Assembly: GCA_019055375.1 (NCBI GenBank)
Contig: JAHQIW010000384.1
Location: 62,001 to 126,000 of the forward strand
Direction: 5' to 3'
Source: Parelaphostrongylus tenuis
Lineage: Eukaryota; Nematoda; Chromadorea; Rhabditida; Metastrongylidae
DNA length: 64,000 bases
A program made the translations under genes and the position numbers. Below the pieces are notes generated by a model. It worked only from the letters and a program-made list of their open reading frames with translations, ran no database searches and was not told where the DNA came from. Positions 24,174-35,691 of this stretch are shown here, one piece after another (position 1 is the stretch's first letter; every line of letters starts with the position of its first letter).

Positions 24174-25304
24174 TCGTTTTCATTATATTACACTGTTTAG
24201 TGGCAATGAAAATCAGTGATGAAAAAAATCAAAACTTTATCAGAAAGCTACTACATCTCCATTGTCGCTGGCCGCTCCATGGCGTCGCGTGTTGCGCGAG
24301 ATATTGCGCCAAGGTTTTGACGACTTTTTGTCGCTTTTTGTGAGGGAATGTTTGCTGGCACCTTTTGAAACAGCAAATGAAATGTTTGAAAACTTCTGAT
24401 ACGAAAAATGAGAGGAAACGAATCGATCGCTAAAAGGATGGATCCTTTGAATGAATTGTGAAAACGGATACGCGAAGTAGAATTGAAATAAGTAATGAGA
24501 ACTCTGTTAGCACAGTATTTTGGTTTGTAAGGTCTTATCATGGAGTATAACTTGGATTCTAGCTGTTGATTCTTTAGCACGCTTAGGCCTCATGTAAATT
24601 CGAATTATGAAGAGATCTGGAAGAAAGCAAAGGAATGGACGAACATCACTGTGCTAATCAATTGACGGTTCAGTTCAATTTGAAGATTATCATGAGAAAT
24701 GTGCTTGTTTTTCCCTTACTTTGTAGAACACTATCACGAACTGGATGCACGTTTACGAGGTTGCATTTGTTTGAGGCAAAAGCTTTTTCTTTTATATTTG
24801 CCTTACCTTTAGGTTTCACTAGATACTCGTTCAATGTAGTATCTATTAGACTTTTAGAAAACAAATTTGAATTTACAGAATTTTCTTAGTGTGTTTTGCT
24901 GATTGGCTGCTGAAGGCCGTATGGGTAAGGAAGGGAGGGAGATCAAGCCTGCGCCAAGCATCACAAGCCACTCCGTCACCGACCCTCTTATTCGAGCTTC
25001 ACATAAATTCACTTCACTTATTGTTCACGCTGATGAATTGTTATCTTCTAGAACTCGATCAACCTAATCTAACTACCCAGTCATTCGTAAGCATCAGAGC
25101 ATTTGTTCTGCTGAAGATTTCTAAAACATTAAAGATGCGACTCTTCCTCAATAATCACTCATGTATTTGTCGTCTTATAAAAGACCGGAAGTGAGTTGTA
25201 GCTTGGTTTTCTTTAACGTGTATTGGCTTATATTGTTCAAGCTCCAAGCATCTACTACATCTAATACACTGTATTACAGCACTCTAAGAGAGGACCCTTG
25301 TTTT

Positions 25305-25790
25305 AGCTGAGCCATTCGCTTTTTCTCCCATGCATTTTATGCAATACTCTGTCTCGTAGATTTTTAAGAAATGCTTAAAAATTTAGTAAATCATTCCGTA
25401 AATATTCACATTCGGGTTCATTCGTCTCTCACATCATCGATCTATTACACCTAATAAATCATAATATATTTGTTTGAATAGATTCCTGTTTTTTCTGAAC
25501 TGTTGGTCTCTTCTCTTATGCATTCCATGCGATTGTTTGTCTCGTTGGTTACCAAGTCATGTTCAAAGAGATAGTAAATCACTTCGTAGAAATTCACATT
25601 CTTATCGATTCGTCTATCACATCATCAATGTTTTACTCTTTATCACATCTTATAGCCGTTTGTAATGAGACATATGCTTTAGCTGAAGTATTCGCTTTTC
25701 CTCTTATGCATTTCATGCGGTTTTCGTCTATTGGTATATTGTTTGTTTTTGTTTGGAAAATTCAATAAACCAGTCATATCTTGTTTAGGC
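25305..25790. repeat. Tandem repeat, period about 187 bp, 2.6 copies
   Basis: ATGCATTTTATGC, ATGCATTCCATGCG and ATGCATTTCATGCG recur at about 25332, 25518 and 25707. Each is preceded by a CTGA.C..TTCGCTTTTTCTC-like run and followed (in the first two copies) by AGTAAATCA.TTCGTA and CACATCATC. Strongly diverged copies. Confidence 0.65.
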
Positions 25791-26383
25791 TATAAAGATC
25801 TCGTGTAAGCTCTGACTTTTAGAGGTTCCCACCACTTTTTTTGAATACGCAACATTTTCAGTTTAGAAATTTCGGACCACATAATCATGACCAGGCATGC
25901 ATAGGGCGAAGATTAGAGGTGCTCTGCAACATTGATGTCTTATATTGGATTCTATGCTCAGAACTTGTGCAGCTTACAATTTTTTTGAGATCGGTGGGTT
26001 GGTAACAAATTTGCTCAAGAAGACGGCACTAACAAACCTTCTTCATTAAAATATCCACAAATGGAGAAGCGACCCCTTTCTTGGAAAAAAGTTTATCTTA
26101 CAAGTGTTGCAAATCATTCGAAATCTTAAGTCTCCTGTTACTGCATTAAGTGCTCTTTTTTGAAAAGGTCCCCTCACAACGCTGTAGTATTTGAGATGAA
26201 ATTATACGTTTTACACTGACCAGCCTTTTCACATTACTTCGCTGAAAGCACAAAAAGCATGTGAACGTGCAGAGAAATCCTTGTGATACTCAGAGTCATA
26301 CGTCATAGAGCGTTTTGCAAAGTGGACGAAAAAAATTCTACTTAAGTAAACCAAATGATGTAGAGTGGTGTTTAAAAACGTTT

Positions 26384-26455
26384 GCGTCAGCTGGGATTCA
26401 AACCCAGATTTCACTCTTTCCAGGTGCGCGTGCTGTACCGTTGCACTACCGACGT
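26384..26455 (-). repeat. tRNA-like repeat module T2
   Basis: On the minus strand box-A-like TAGTGCAACGG and box-B-like GGTTTGAATCC sit in a 72-nt tRNA-shaped segment ending CTGACGC. It is tandem with T3, with a unit length of 290 bp. Between them lie ATCTGTCAAC...GTTGACAGAT and ACCGC-TTATT-GCGGT. Confidence 0.7.
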
Positions 26456-26673
26456 TCATTTTGCACACCTCTTTCTACGCTACAACGCTTTATCTGTCAA
26501 CAGCCGACCGTCTGCGGTCTGGCGTCGGTAGTCACTTATCGACATTGCACCTACTTATGTTGACAGATATTTGGTCTCAATAATCAATCAGAAGTAATCT
26601 TATTTGACCGCTTATTGCGGTGTTATAGTGTTACAATAAACCCAATAATGTAGAGTAGTGTGCAAAAACGTTT

Positions 26674-26745
26674 GCGTCAGCTGGAATTCGAACCCAGATT
26701 TCACTCTTCTCGAGATCGCGTGCTGAACCGTTGCACTACCTACGC
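26674..26745 (-). repeat. tRNA-like repeat module T3
   Basis: 72 nt on the minus strand. Acceptor-like stem GCGTAGG/CTGACGC; T-arm-like CTGGG-TTCGAAT-TCCAG with five pairs and a canonical loop; box A TAGTGCAACGG. The upstream half of the unit is missing beyond 26765. Confidence 0.72.
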
Positions 26746-27125
26746 TCGTTTTGCACACCTTTCCTTCATGTTTCAATTCAAAACCGCTTCTAATACAAAT
26801 GTGATAAAAAATTTATTACAAAAATTACACGTCACTCTTGCAACGCGTCAGTGCAGTCGATTGATCGCCGTATCAAAACTACAGAGAGCCTGTTCCGTGG
26901 AAATAACTGAACCGAAAGGCACTGTGCAACTGCCGAGGCGAAATGGCGGCAACACATGTCGTGTACTGTATAAAAGCACTTAACAGACTATCAGTGCTCA
27001 AAAATAACTGTCAGGCATATTGACGCTAAGCTTTATTGCCAATTCGCGAATTTCCGATGGCGGTTCCGTGTCTAGCATCCTGCAACAGCGTATCAAAACT
27101 CGATGCTCAATTTTGTCAATTGTCA

Positions 27126-27500
27126 TCACTTCACATCCAAAGAATAAATTGAAATTTGATGCACTCTAACTAGCGTTGCCGTAGGACTTTCTAATAGAAG
27201 TTTCCTTGGGATATTCGCGTATTTACAATGATCGGTATTGCGTGAAACATCACAACATTTGAATTTTCCGCAGGTGTGAAGGAACTTTTTCCTGAAGCTA
27301 GTACTGTTTTTAAGTCCCAAATCTATCACTTCCATCTGTCTTCTTATAAAATTACGGAATTCCTCTAAAAAGGCTTCCAGTGTTTCAGAAGGAAAGCAGA
27401 TATGACACATATCTACAATGTTTACCAGGACGGCATGTACCGGCCGAGGTACATTATTGTTTGAAAGCTTTCTCTCTATGCACAAAATCTTAGGTCTCTG
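27126..27500 (-). CDS. Hypothetical open frame, about 125 codons
   Basis: The longest non-transposon minus-strand frame in this part of the window. It has no ATG at its upstream end, so it would be a terminal exon (acceptor-like AAATCGCAG at 27500). Cys- and Lys-rich, for example FLHTCGKFKCCDVSRNTDH. No family recognised; it could be chance. Confidence 0.25.
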   Translation of the reverse strand, partial: QRPKILCIERKLSNNNVPRPVHAVLVNIVDMCHICFPSETLEAFLEEFRNFIRRQMEVIDLGLKNSTSFRKKFLHTCGKFKCCDVSRNTDHCKYANIPRKLLLESPTATLVRVHQISIYSLDVK

Positions 27501-27830
27501 CGATTTCAACAATTTCTTTTATTTCTGAATGAGCCTCTTTATTACGTTCTAGCAACAAAAATAGAATCATGTTTCACACTCAGTTTGCTTTATTTGCTCA
27601 GCTGAGGCTAGTATACAGCTCTTCGCTAGACTTTAATTTGTTATTCGTTGGCGCAGATTTCAAGAACTTCGATGCTATAATTTATTTTTGGAAAGAAATC
27701 AGAGAACGCTCCAAGAGCGAAAAAAGACTACATTTTAGTCCTAAAATGTTACCCCGCATCTTGGACGTCATAGATGGTTTATTGGGATTCTCATAGTGAT
27801 CCGCGGACAAACTGATAGTCGACAGTTTGG

Positions 27831-28729
27831 GATTCTTTTTGGTTATCCGGGGACGACTTGATAAACGACCTCATTCGCTGGCAAGAACTTTTCGTAGAAG
27901 TGTTACTAGTCATCACTCGAAAGCATAAATCGCTGGCTGCAGCGCCACATGCACTTTCGAAAAGACCCTTTTACAGCGCTGTAGCTCACAAAATGAAATT
28001 ATGTTTTGCACCCACCGCAGCCTTCATTTTCATCACACGTATGATTCGCTGTGGGCACTATAAGCATATGAACGTGTAGAGGAAAATCGTAGTATCTGAA
28101 TCAATCGCTTTCTTTGGAGTTGGATTCAAAGCGGAGAAGATATTTCCAATTGAATAACATGTTGCTTACTATATGTCTAACATTCTAGGCCATCGATCGA
28201 TTTCCCTGCCTGATTAGCAGGTGAGCAAGTTTCTCCGAAAAAGTCAAATTCAATCTCATTTTTTCTGCAGCGCTGTACTGAAACGGTTTCTCTCAAAGAT
28301 TGAGCACAGCTTTAGAATCATTGAAACTTACGCTATAGAATGTTTACTAATAGTCTAAGGAAGGAGCTCTGTCCGTCGAGATGTAAAATACAAATGTTCT
28401 CTTTCTCCTGTAGCGACATCAAAAAAGTTTTTTACAAAGCAAGCACATTTTTAAGTTCTTCGAATTTGTGCTATCGATAGAATACTAGCCTCAAAAGAAG
28501 TAATTTTGTGCGTCGAAATTTAATTGAGATAGGAAAAAAAACGCGTGGTGTATATGAAACATAATTTTATCGTGGTTATTACGGCGCTATAAAAAAACTT
28601 TTTCAAAAAAAACAAACCAATTAGGCGATAGCCAGAAAGCTAAGCTTTCGAATGATTGACTCTCATAAAAAGTTCTTGTCCAGCGAATGAGGTCGAATAA
28701 TTGTTGTTTCTGGATAATCAAAAAGAATC
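27831..28729. mobile_element. Long-inverted-repeat element (about 900 bp)
   Basis: Terminal GATTCTTTTTGGTTATCC pairs with GGATAATCAAAAAGAATC. Arms share CGACCTCATTCGCTGG.CAAGAACTTTT and CTCGAAAGC with the 23.3, 40.2 and 51.9 kb elements. A partial duplicate of the left end (GGGATTCT..GGTGATCCGCGGACAA-like) lies just upstream at 27780. Confidence 0.7.
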
Positions 28730-28884
28730 TTTGTTGGTAATTATAAGTAAGATTTATAAGTCAAAAGTATCTTATCGTCGCATGAAGGACGAAAATGTCA
28801 CAAATAAAACTGTTGTGAAGGTTTTTTTATATGAAAAAAGCGACTACTTGCTTGAAATCCTTTATTTTTCTGTTGTAATATCAT

Positions 28885-29025
28885 ATCCTTGTAAAAAAAC
28901 AGACGTTAAACCAATCAGAATCATTTTATTTGACCGCTTCTTGCGGTGGCATGATGTTACAATATACCCAGTGATGTAGAGTGGTGTGCATCTGACTCAA
29001 AAGTATTTGCACACCACTCTAATCA
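28885..29025. repeat. Partial unit of the T1-T5 repeat family without the tRNA-like part
   Basis: Contains TTTGACCGC-TTCTT-GCGGT, then GATGTTACAATATACCCAGT and GTAGAGTGGTGTGCA facing TGCACACCACTCTA. The tRNA-like module between the last two blocks is missing. Confidence 0.65.
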
Positions 29026-29029
29026 TTGA

Positions 29030-30200
29030 ATATATTATAGAAAGCAATGCACTCGCACTGATACTGTTTCTTGCGTACTGTGTCGAGCGATTGAGGACAA
29101 AAATGGTTCAAAGATGGCTAAAATCGGTGAGTGCTGTGAGAAAGTATTCTCGTTGAGTACCTTTTACTGAGTATCCAGCAGATGTTCGAAGCGGTGCAAG
29201 ATTCACTTGCTCGACATCTGCGAACTAGTCATCACATCAACAAACTGCCAATTTGGATTGTTCACTTTTGTCATAAAGGTAATCTAAATTGCCCACTGTG
29301 CAATCATTCGGCAAGCATGGTTCCGGAAGCCCAACTGCAAAAGTGATCGCTTGAGCAGGTTGCGAATTGGTTTGACTTTCCATCATTAAGAGAATGCAAA
29401 TCCTTGAAATTCCTGACATTGCTGGACTGTAGTGAGCCCAATCTCGTAACAAAGCACTGATGAAGTGACGGTGGATGAGCAGACGGAGAAGGTCTTCACC
29501 CAGAAACCTCCTTTATTCTTTGATTACGACGGAAAATGTAATGTCCAATTGTAAGAGAACAATCCACTAGAGCAAACGGTGATGTTTGAGAGTCAATTGC
29601 AGAAGGACAAATACTTATAACGTTCAAAAGAAGAGTGCTGAGTAAAAAAGGTGGTGTTTATTCTCACAGAACTACTCCTCAAATTGTTGTTTACGAATCT
29701 ATCAAGGACTACTCCGACTACATGCTAAAATCATCGCCATATTAGCCCTTTGTAGGAATCGTACATTGAATAAAATGAATTTTTCATCTACAGTTTTGCA
29801 GAATCGCAGATGGCATTGTGCAGTAAGTGTTGATACTGTGCTGTTATTTCAAGAGCGCAGTCATCGTAGTGAAAGCCGGAATTTAAAGGTAAATGGGCAT
29901 TGCTTTTTGTTAAAGCCACGTTTATAGCAGACCCTTCCCACTTAACATTTTATACTTGCATTGTGATGAAGTAATTCTGAGATCTAATTTATAGTCTATA
30001 TGTACCAAAAGATCCGACGTAATGCTCAGGCAACTATCCGATTATTCGAAGACTTTTCTTATTCGGTCGACGCGAGGTTAGTAGTAGCAGTCGCAGTAGA
30101 AGTAGTTGCAGTTGATAGAAGTAGTAATTGATGATGCTTCGAAGGCTGACATTTCTGCAGCTTTGCCTTCCTCAGAGTGAACATACGTTTATAGATTATC
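29030..30200. other. No recognisable gene
   Basis: A stretch near 29190-29270 weakly resembles the middle of a mariner transposase (RHLRTSHHINKL..W) but not enough to call. An AGTAGTAGCAG-type trinucleotide-rich run lies at 30075-30130. Confidence 0.35.
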
Positions 30201-30245
30201 TGGATGATTCAATGCGTTTGCAATGCCTATACGTATCGGGCTGTT

Positions 30246-31240
30246 TTCGGTTATGAGGAAACAAATGAATACACAACGTCATTTGCTGGACAGGAGTTTT
30301 TCATGGAAATGTTAGTAATCACTCGAAAGCCTGAATCTTTGGCTAAAGTTGCACGCGCCCGATTTTCAAAAAAGCTCTTTTATAACGCTGTAAAGTTCAA
30401 AATATAATTATGTCTCACAGACGCATACTTCTCTCCGGACAGAGCTCTTTTCTAGACTATTAACAGTCATCTGATAGCGTAAGTTTCAGTGATTGTAACG
30501 CCATGCTTATTTTCTAAGAAGACTGCTTCTCTGCAAAATAGCAAGAAGAATAAGATTGACTTCGCACATGGAAGCAAGTGATCTTTGCCCAATTCACGGG
30601 CCGCTAGGTGAGGTGGCAATGGGGGTTGCACAATTATAGATGGTTTTCTACCGGTCTTATGCTAGTGCGGTCTTTGTTATTCAATTAGGAATTATTTTTC
30701 CGTTATGGAATAAAATCTCCAAATAAAGCGTATGACTCTGCAACAAAAGGACGTTGAATACTTTTATTTTACCATGAATATGGATAAATCAATCATCATT
30801 ATGATCACTTTGATGGATTTCGAAAAACAAGAATCGCATCTGCTTTGAATAGTAAAACGAAGACATTTAGATAGTACGAAATTTTCTCTACATGTACATA
30901 TGTTCGAAAATCGATCGATCATCACCTTAACCCACCTAACTTGCTCACCCAGCGGCCCGTGAAGTGGCGAAAGACCACTTGCGTGCGTACGTGAATTAAA
31001 CTTAATATTTTGGTTGCACTGCAGGGAAACAGTCTTTCCAGAAATAAGCACAACGCTGGAATTAGTAAACTTTACTCTATCAAATGATTGCTATTAGTTC
31101 AAAGGAAGTGTGCTGTCCTGTGAGAAAAAGTGTTTGTAAAACATAAGGGACTTCCGTTTGTCACAGCGTTGAGAAAAAGGCTTTCTTAAAACTTTCCAGC
31201 GTCAGATTGTAGCCAGAGATTAAGGCTTTCATAAATGAGG
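30246..31240. repeat. Diverged member of the long-inverted-repeat family
   Basis: The left side has AACAAATGAATACACAACGTCATTTGCTGG followed by TCACTCGAAAGCCTGAATC. The right side ends with an inverse CAGAGATTAAGGC...GAGGTCGAA block. Ends are less sharp than in other members. Two inverse copies of TCACGGGCCGCT..GTGAGG lie at 30596 and 30950. Confidence 0.45.
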
Positions 31241-31259
31241 TCGAATATTTCGTTGTCTT

Positions 31260-33260
31260 TTACAATCGAAGAAAACCACATAGCGCTTAGGTCAAGAAAG
31301 AAAAAAAATCAAACAGAGAAAAGGAGAAGTGTGTCGCGTGGTAGTAACGCTTTCGTCTTTCCGGTTTATTCTTAAAAAATTTAAACTTTATCCAAAATCT
31401 GCCAAAATTTTTACGCTTTCATCTTTTTGAATACTGTACCATGACCGTGATAGTCACTTCAAATTTGCTACCGCTGTGCTTATGTGCTCTGTATGTACCT
31501 AGAGAGCTACTTTTCAAGTTGTAAACTTATTATATAAGCTTTTTGTATGCGGACATGTAGCGGCCTACATTTTTCGACATTATATTCTTCCTTTAGGTTC
31601 AATTAATATATGGAACAGCTTGAAAGGATCTTATTTAGGTTTGAAATGTTGCTGTGGAGCATAGTCTTAGCTTTTCAACTGAATGTTTCGCAGCAATTCG
31701 AAATGGCTACTTTTTGTTTCACGTTCAGCAAATCCTTCCTATTTTGAACTCCTGCCCACACATTTACAGCCACTTTGTACATGTTGCTAATGAATGTTTT
31801 CGCACGTGTGAAAAAAATTGAGAGGAAGGTAGTGTACTAGTGAATTTCTGTCATTTAGCGAAACCTTTACATCCGATACACGATTCCCAGTCTCTGCTGT
31901 CAATAGTGGTGATTAATGTATGTGTTTGACTCTGATGAGGCAAACGATAAACTAAAGCTCCGCTAAAACATACTCCACTTACTTTACAGCCTCAGAAGGC
32001 TTAGAACATCTATTCAAACTTTATTGTGACTTCATAGTGAGATGAAAACAACAGCTGATTGAAGGCAATTGATTTCTTATTCGATTGTACAACTGTTATG
32101 TAAGAATCTTTTCAACGATTGAGTGTTTTTAGAGGAACCTCGACGAACACTTTGTCTTAAAAGTTTCTGTTTCTTATCCATCGCTAAACTTGCACCTCCT
32201 TGGCACAAGTGCGTGTAATCCAGTGTATCTTATTTTTTTCAATGGAATTTCGTTTAGGGTAAGTTATAAAACCTGAAAGCGAAGTTCATTATTGGCCAAT
32301 ATCTAGTCTGCTAGAACAAGATTGTTCGAGAGGGAAGAGATCCGAAACGTCAGACTCATATGATCGTAAGAATAAGACAAGGCAATAATTATCTGTTCGA
32401 AGGCATATTGAAAACTTGGTTTGCATAGAACCTATATTTCTGTCATTAGTACTGCCAGCAACGTCTCTACAACAAATATATAGCCACAGCGCACAACTAT
32501 ACGCATCAGTAAATAGGAATAGATGCTGTTTCAATAGACAGTTTGCGTTCTGTGAGAACAGGCTACATTTTTTCGTAAGACAGTGCCATTTCGCCAAAAT
32601 TCTTGCAATCGTTTTTCAGAACGTTATAATGAATAGAGATAAAAAGTCATGATTGTTTATCGTCGCTGTGTGCCACAACATTCATTTGGTGACGAGTTCG
32701 CTTCTCTTTTCAACAAATATCTGAAGGCTGTTTGACAATTTTGACAACGCCTTCGAGAAAATTCATCTTGTTTGAACTTCAAGACAACCTTGCCCATAGA
32801 CAATGTTTGCGTCATTATTGCTCTATGTGTGTCTAAAGAAGTGAAGACTCCGTGCTCTCAGTATTGTGTATATTCTTCTAGAAGTCAACAGAAGAAGGGA
32901 CAGAAACAATGGCTTGAAATCATAGGGAATATCGCAAAGAGAACAAGGGTGAGTCTGACTTAGTCCCAGCCTTTTTCACTCCGTGAATTTCCCTGTCGTA
33001 TAGTTTGGGTACATCAGGGCATCTGTTAATGACAAATTGATAAGGGAAGTAGTTCTTTAATGTTTGATTCTGAAACGGCAGCCCAGATGCCACCTACACG
33101 TCCTTGTGTTCATTATGATAGCAAACGCTCAAAGGGTGTAATGGTTTCTCAAAAACATTGACTCCCTTCAATCACACTATATTGGATTTTTAAGCGAGCT
33201 CTCAAGGAGTTGATTGATACACTTCATTGACTGTTTTTCACCTTGCTATAAAAGCTTAAT
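31260..33260. other. No recognisable gene apart from one weak exon candidate
   Basis: AT-rich single-copy-looking sequence. No repeat with defined ends was found. Confidence 0.35.
32882..32948 (+). CDS. Possible internal exon
   Basis: Acceptor TATTCTTCTAG and donor AAGG|GTGAGT enclose the open stretch SQQKKGQKQWLEIIGNIAKR TR. No neighbours found; weak. Confidence 0.2.
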
Positions 33261-33269
33261 ATAGTCTGT

Positions 33270-33481
33270 AAAATGTTTGAAGCCTTACCGTGGCTGTAAC
33301 GTCAGAGCCATACACGTGTTTTGGAGGTATTGCCCTCTTCACCAGTGGTCCACAGGCGTCTCCCCTCTCTGCTACAAAGTAGAGCTCAGTGTGGAGCGTG
33401 GGCCACTGATGAAGAGGACGATGCTTCCGAAACACATGTATGGCGCTGAAGTAACACCTCGATAAGGCTTTGAACATTCTC
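33270..33481. repeat. Fold-back element, 212 bp
   Basis: Left arm 33270-33353 (AGCCTTACCG...GCCATACACGTGTTTTGG) pairs with right arm 33397-33481 (CCGAAACACATGTATGGCGC...ATAAGGCTTTG) around a short centre. No open frame of note. Confidence 0.65.
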
Positions 33482-34039
33482 AAAGTCGATTGATAGGTAC
33501 TGTTACATATGCCCATGTAACAGCCGTGCGCCACGCAGTCGGTAATCAATCACTCCTAGAAAACATAACATTGGGTGATCATTTCATTGGACGTAATTTG
33601 ATTTTTTCGGCATCAATTCCCTTTAACAGTAGAGGCGAGTAGCGGAATGGCGCCTGCTAGTGATGAGGGCTGCGAAAAAGTCCGAAACGCACGTCTAGCA
33701 CTAAAAGTGCTATTCACGCATAGAAGGTCTGAAAACATTCCATTAGACCACATCGCCTCCTTCGAAATATGGTTGGAGAGATTCTATTTCTGACTGAAAT
33801 CAACAAGTACTTGTTGTAACCGCAAGTACTCTGTGTATTGAGAATGATTTGTGAAGTAGCCTTGCTTCTAGCTAACGTATTCTGCTCCACATGATTTCAA
33901 CACAGTTACAACGTGACATAAATCTCTATCTTATCAAATTTCTCTGGAATTCCTGCTTATTCTCACTATTGTCACCTATTCGATCAAGAAAACCTATAGA
34001 CAACAGCGCGGGTGAAAACACATAGAATAATCATCGTCT

Positions 34040-34047
34040 ATGTTTTA
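34040..34047. repeat. Target-site duplication, left side of RTE copy 4
   Basis: ATGTTTTA, repeated at 35684-35691. It supplies the first ATG of the downstream open frame. Confidence 0.9.
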
Positions 34048-35677
34048 CCAGTACTACTCGGATCTCTTCGCTAGCCATGTTCTCTTACCGTCATATAAAT
34101 TGAAAGAGAACGAATATGTCGTTCCACCGGTCCTTCCTTCCGAAGTCCGACATGCTATATCGTCGGTGAAAAACAGAACAACACCCGGTCCAGACAGGAT
34201 TAGACCAGAACATCTGAAGAATCTGCCGCCAGTTCTCATCAACACCCTGGCTCGGCTCTTCACTCGCTACCTGTCAGAATGCAAGGTCCCTATTCAATGG
34301 AAAACCAGCAAGACCGTATTGTTGTTCAAAAAGGGAGACCTTCACGACATAGGCAATTATCGCCCAATCTGCTTGCTGTCCGTTCTCTATAAACTCTTTA
34401 CTCGAGTCATCCTGAACAGGATTGACAGAACACTGGACGAAGGACAGCCATGCGAACAAACAGGGTTCAGAAAAGGATTTAGTACCATGGACCACATCCA
34501 CACGATCACAAGACTCATTGAAGTTTCGCGAGAGTACAAACAACCACTCTGTCTCACTTTTATCGATCTGAAAAAAGCCTTTGATTCAGTGGAAACAGAA
34601 GCGGTTATAGAGGCTCTGGATAACCAGGGCGTCCCTACTCGGTACATAATGATCCTTCGTGAGCTTTATAAAGATTTCACGACCAGAATATCTCCATTCT
34701 ACAACAATATCACCATTGACGTAAGAAGAGGGGTTCGACAAGGCGATACAATATCGCCAAAACTATTCACTGCCACCCTACAAAACGTCATGCGAACATT
34801 AGAATGGGACGAAATGGGAGTGAAAATTGACGGTCGACAATTAAACCATCTTCGCTTTGCTGACGATATCGTTCTCATAACACCAAACATCAGCCAAGCG
34901 GAACGAATGTTGACTGATTTCGACAACGCCTGTGGAAAGATCGGTCTTCAACTGAATCTAACGAAAACAATGTTCATGAGGAACGGATGGGTTTCTAATG
35001 CCCCATTCACGCTCAACGGAACGACAATTTCCGAATGCTCCAGTTACATCTATCTAGGTCGTGAAATCAACATGATGAAAGACCTAGCCCCAGAGTTGAG
35101 CAGGAGGAAACGAGCGGCTTGGGGAACGTTTAAGAGCATCGAAGATGTAGTGAAGAGGACAAAGAACATCCGATTCCGTGCCCACCTTTTCGACTCGACA
35201 ATTATCTCTGCCCTAACGTATGCAGCAGAAACCTGGTCGCTACGTAAGCAGGATGAAAGATCACTTGCCGTTATCGAACGCGCAGTCGAAAGGTCGATGC
35301 TAGGAGTATCTCGTATTTCGCAAATGAGACAAAGGATCCGAACTTCCGACCTACGTCAACGATCGAAAATCAGAGACGCCGTTCTACACGCCAGGATATC
35401 GAAAATAAGGTGGGCCGGACACGTGATGCGCTTCAACGACAACCGATGGACGAGAGCCGTTACCGACTGGATTCCTCGGGACGTCAAGCGCTCTAAAGGA
35501 AGACCACTGACCCGTTGGTCCGATTTCTTCACGAAAGCGATGGAAGAAAGATATGATGCTCAGCGAATTCCTAGAGCAAGGAGGTCCCACTGGGCTACTC
35601 TTGCACGCGATAGGGAAAAATGGAAGAGTTGCTGGTACCCGCTCGAGTCACTCGACGATCAACGGGACGACAGGTGA
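34040..35677 (+). CDS. Intact reverse-transcriptase frame of RTE copy 4 (545 codons)
   Basis: An uninterrupted frame covers the whole reverse-transcriptase domain and the C-terminal region of an RTE protein but has no endonuclease. Motifs in order: NRTTPGPDRIRPEHL, LLFKKGDLHDIGNYRPICLL, AGFRKGFSTMDH (here TGFRKG), FIDLKKAFDSVE, GVRQGDTISPKLF, the catalytic FADD at about residue 272, GLQLNLTKT, then the C-terminal WAGHVMRFNDNRWTR and GRPLTRWSDFF. None of the four frameshifts of copy 1 is present. The start codon lies in flanking host DNA (the target duplication), so this is a chance fusion of host ATG to a truncated element, not an ancestral start. Without the endonuclease it could not move by itself. 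Expression is unknown. Confidence 0.9.
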   Translation: MFYQYYSDLFASHVLLPSYKLKENEYVVPPVLPSEVRHAISSVKNRTTPGPDRIRPEHLKNLPPVLINTLARLFTRYLSECKVPIQWKTSKTVLLFKKGDLHDIGNYRPICLLSVLYKLFTRVILNRIDRTLDEGQPCEQTGFRKGFSTMDHIHTITRLIEVSREYKQPLCLTFIDLKKAFDSVETEAVIEALDNQGVPTRYIMILRELYKDFTTRISPFYNNITIDVRRGVRQGDTISPKLFTATLQNVMRTLEWDEMGVKIDGRQLNHLRFADDIVLITPNISQAERMLTDFDNACGKIGLQLNLTKTMFMRNGWVSNAPFTLNGTTISECSSYIYLGREINMMKDLAPELSRRKRAAWGTFKSIEDVVKRTKNIRFRAHLFDSTIISALTYAAETWSLRKQDERSLAVIERAVERSMLGVSRISQMRQRIRTSDLRQRSKIRDAVLHARISKIRWAGHVMRFNDNRWTRAVTDWIPRDVKRSKGRPLTRWSDFFTKAMEERYDAQRIPRARRSHWATLARDREKWKSCWYPLESLDDQRDDR

Positions 35678-35683
35678 CAGGTG
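34048..35683 (+). mobile_element. Young 5'-truncated RTE retrotransposon (copy 4)
   Basis: Begins at the equivalent of position 11032 in copy 1 and runs to the 3' tail (GACAGGTGACAGGTG). It is flanked by exact 8-bp direct repeats, ATGTTTTA. Almost every base matches copy 1, so both are recent insertions of the same lineage. The endonuclease half is absent, as expected when target-primed reverse transcription stops early. Confidence 0.95.
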
Positions 35684-35691
35684 ATGTTTTA
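35684..35691. repeat. Target-site duplication, right side of RTE copy 4
   Basis: ATGTTTTA directly after the ACAGGTG tail. Confidence 0.9.

Noticed and set aside
29150..29760. Possible mariner transposase middle section
   Set aside because: Only scattered residues (RHL...NKL..W) match and no catalytic block could be read in any frame.
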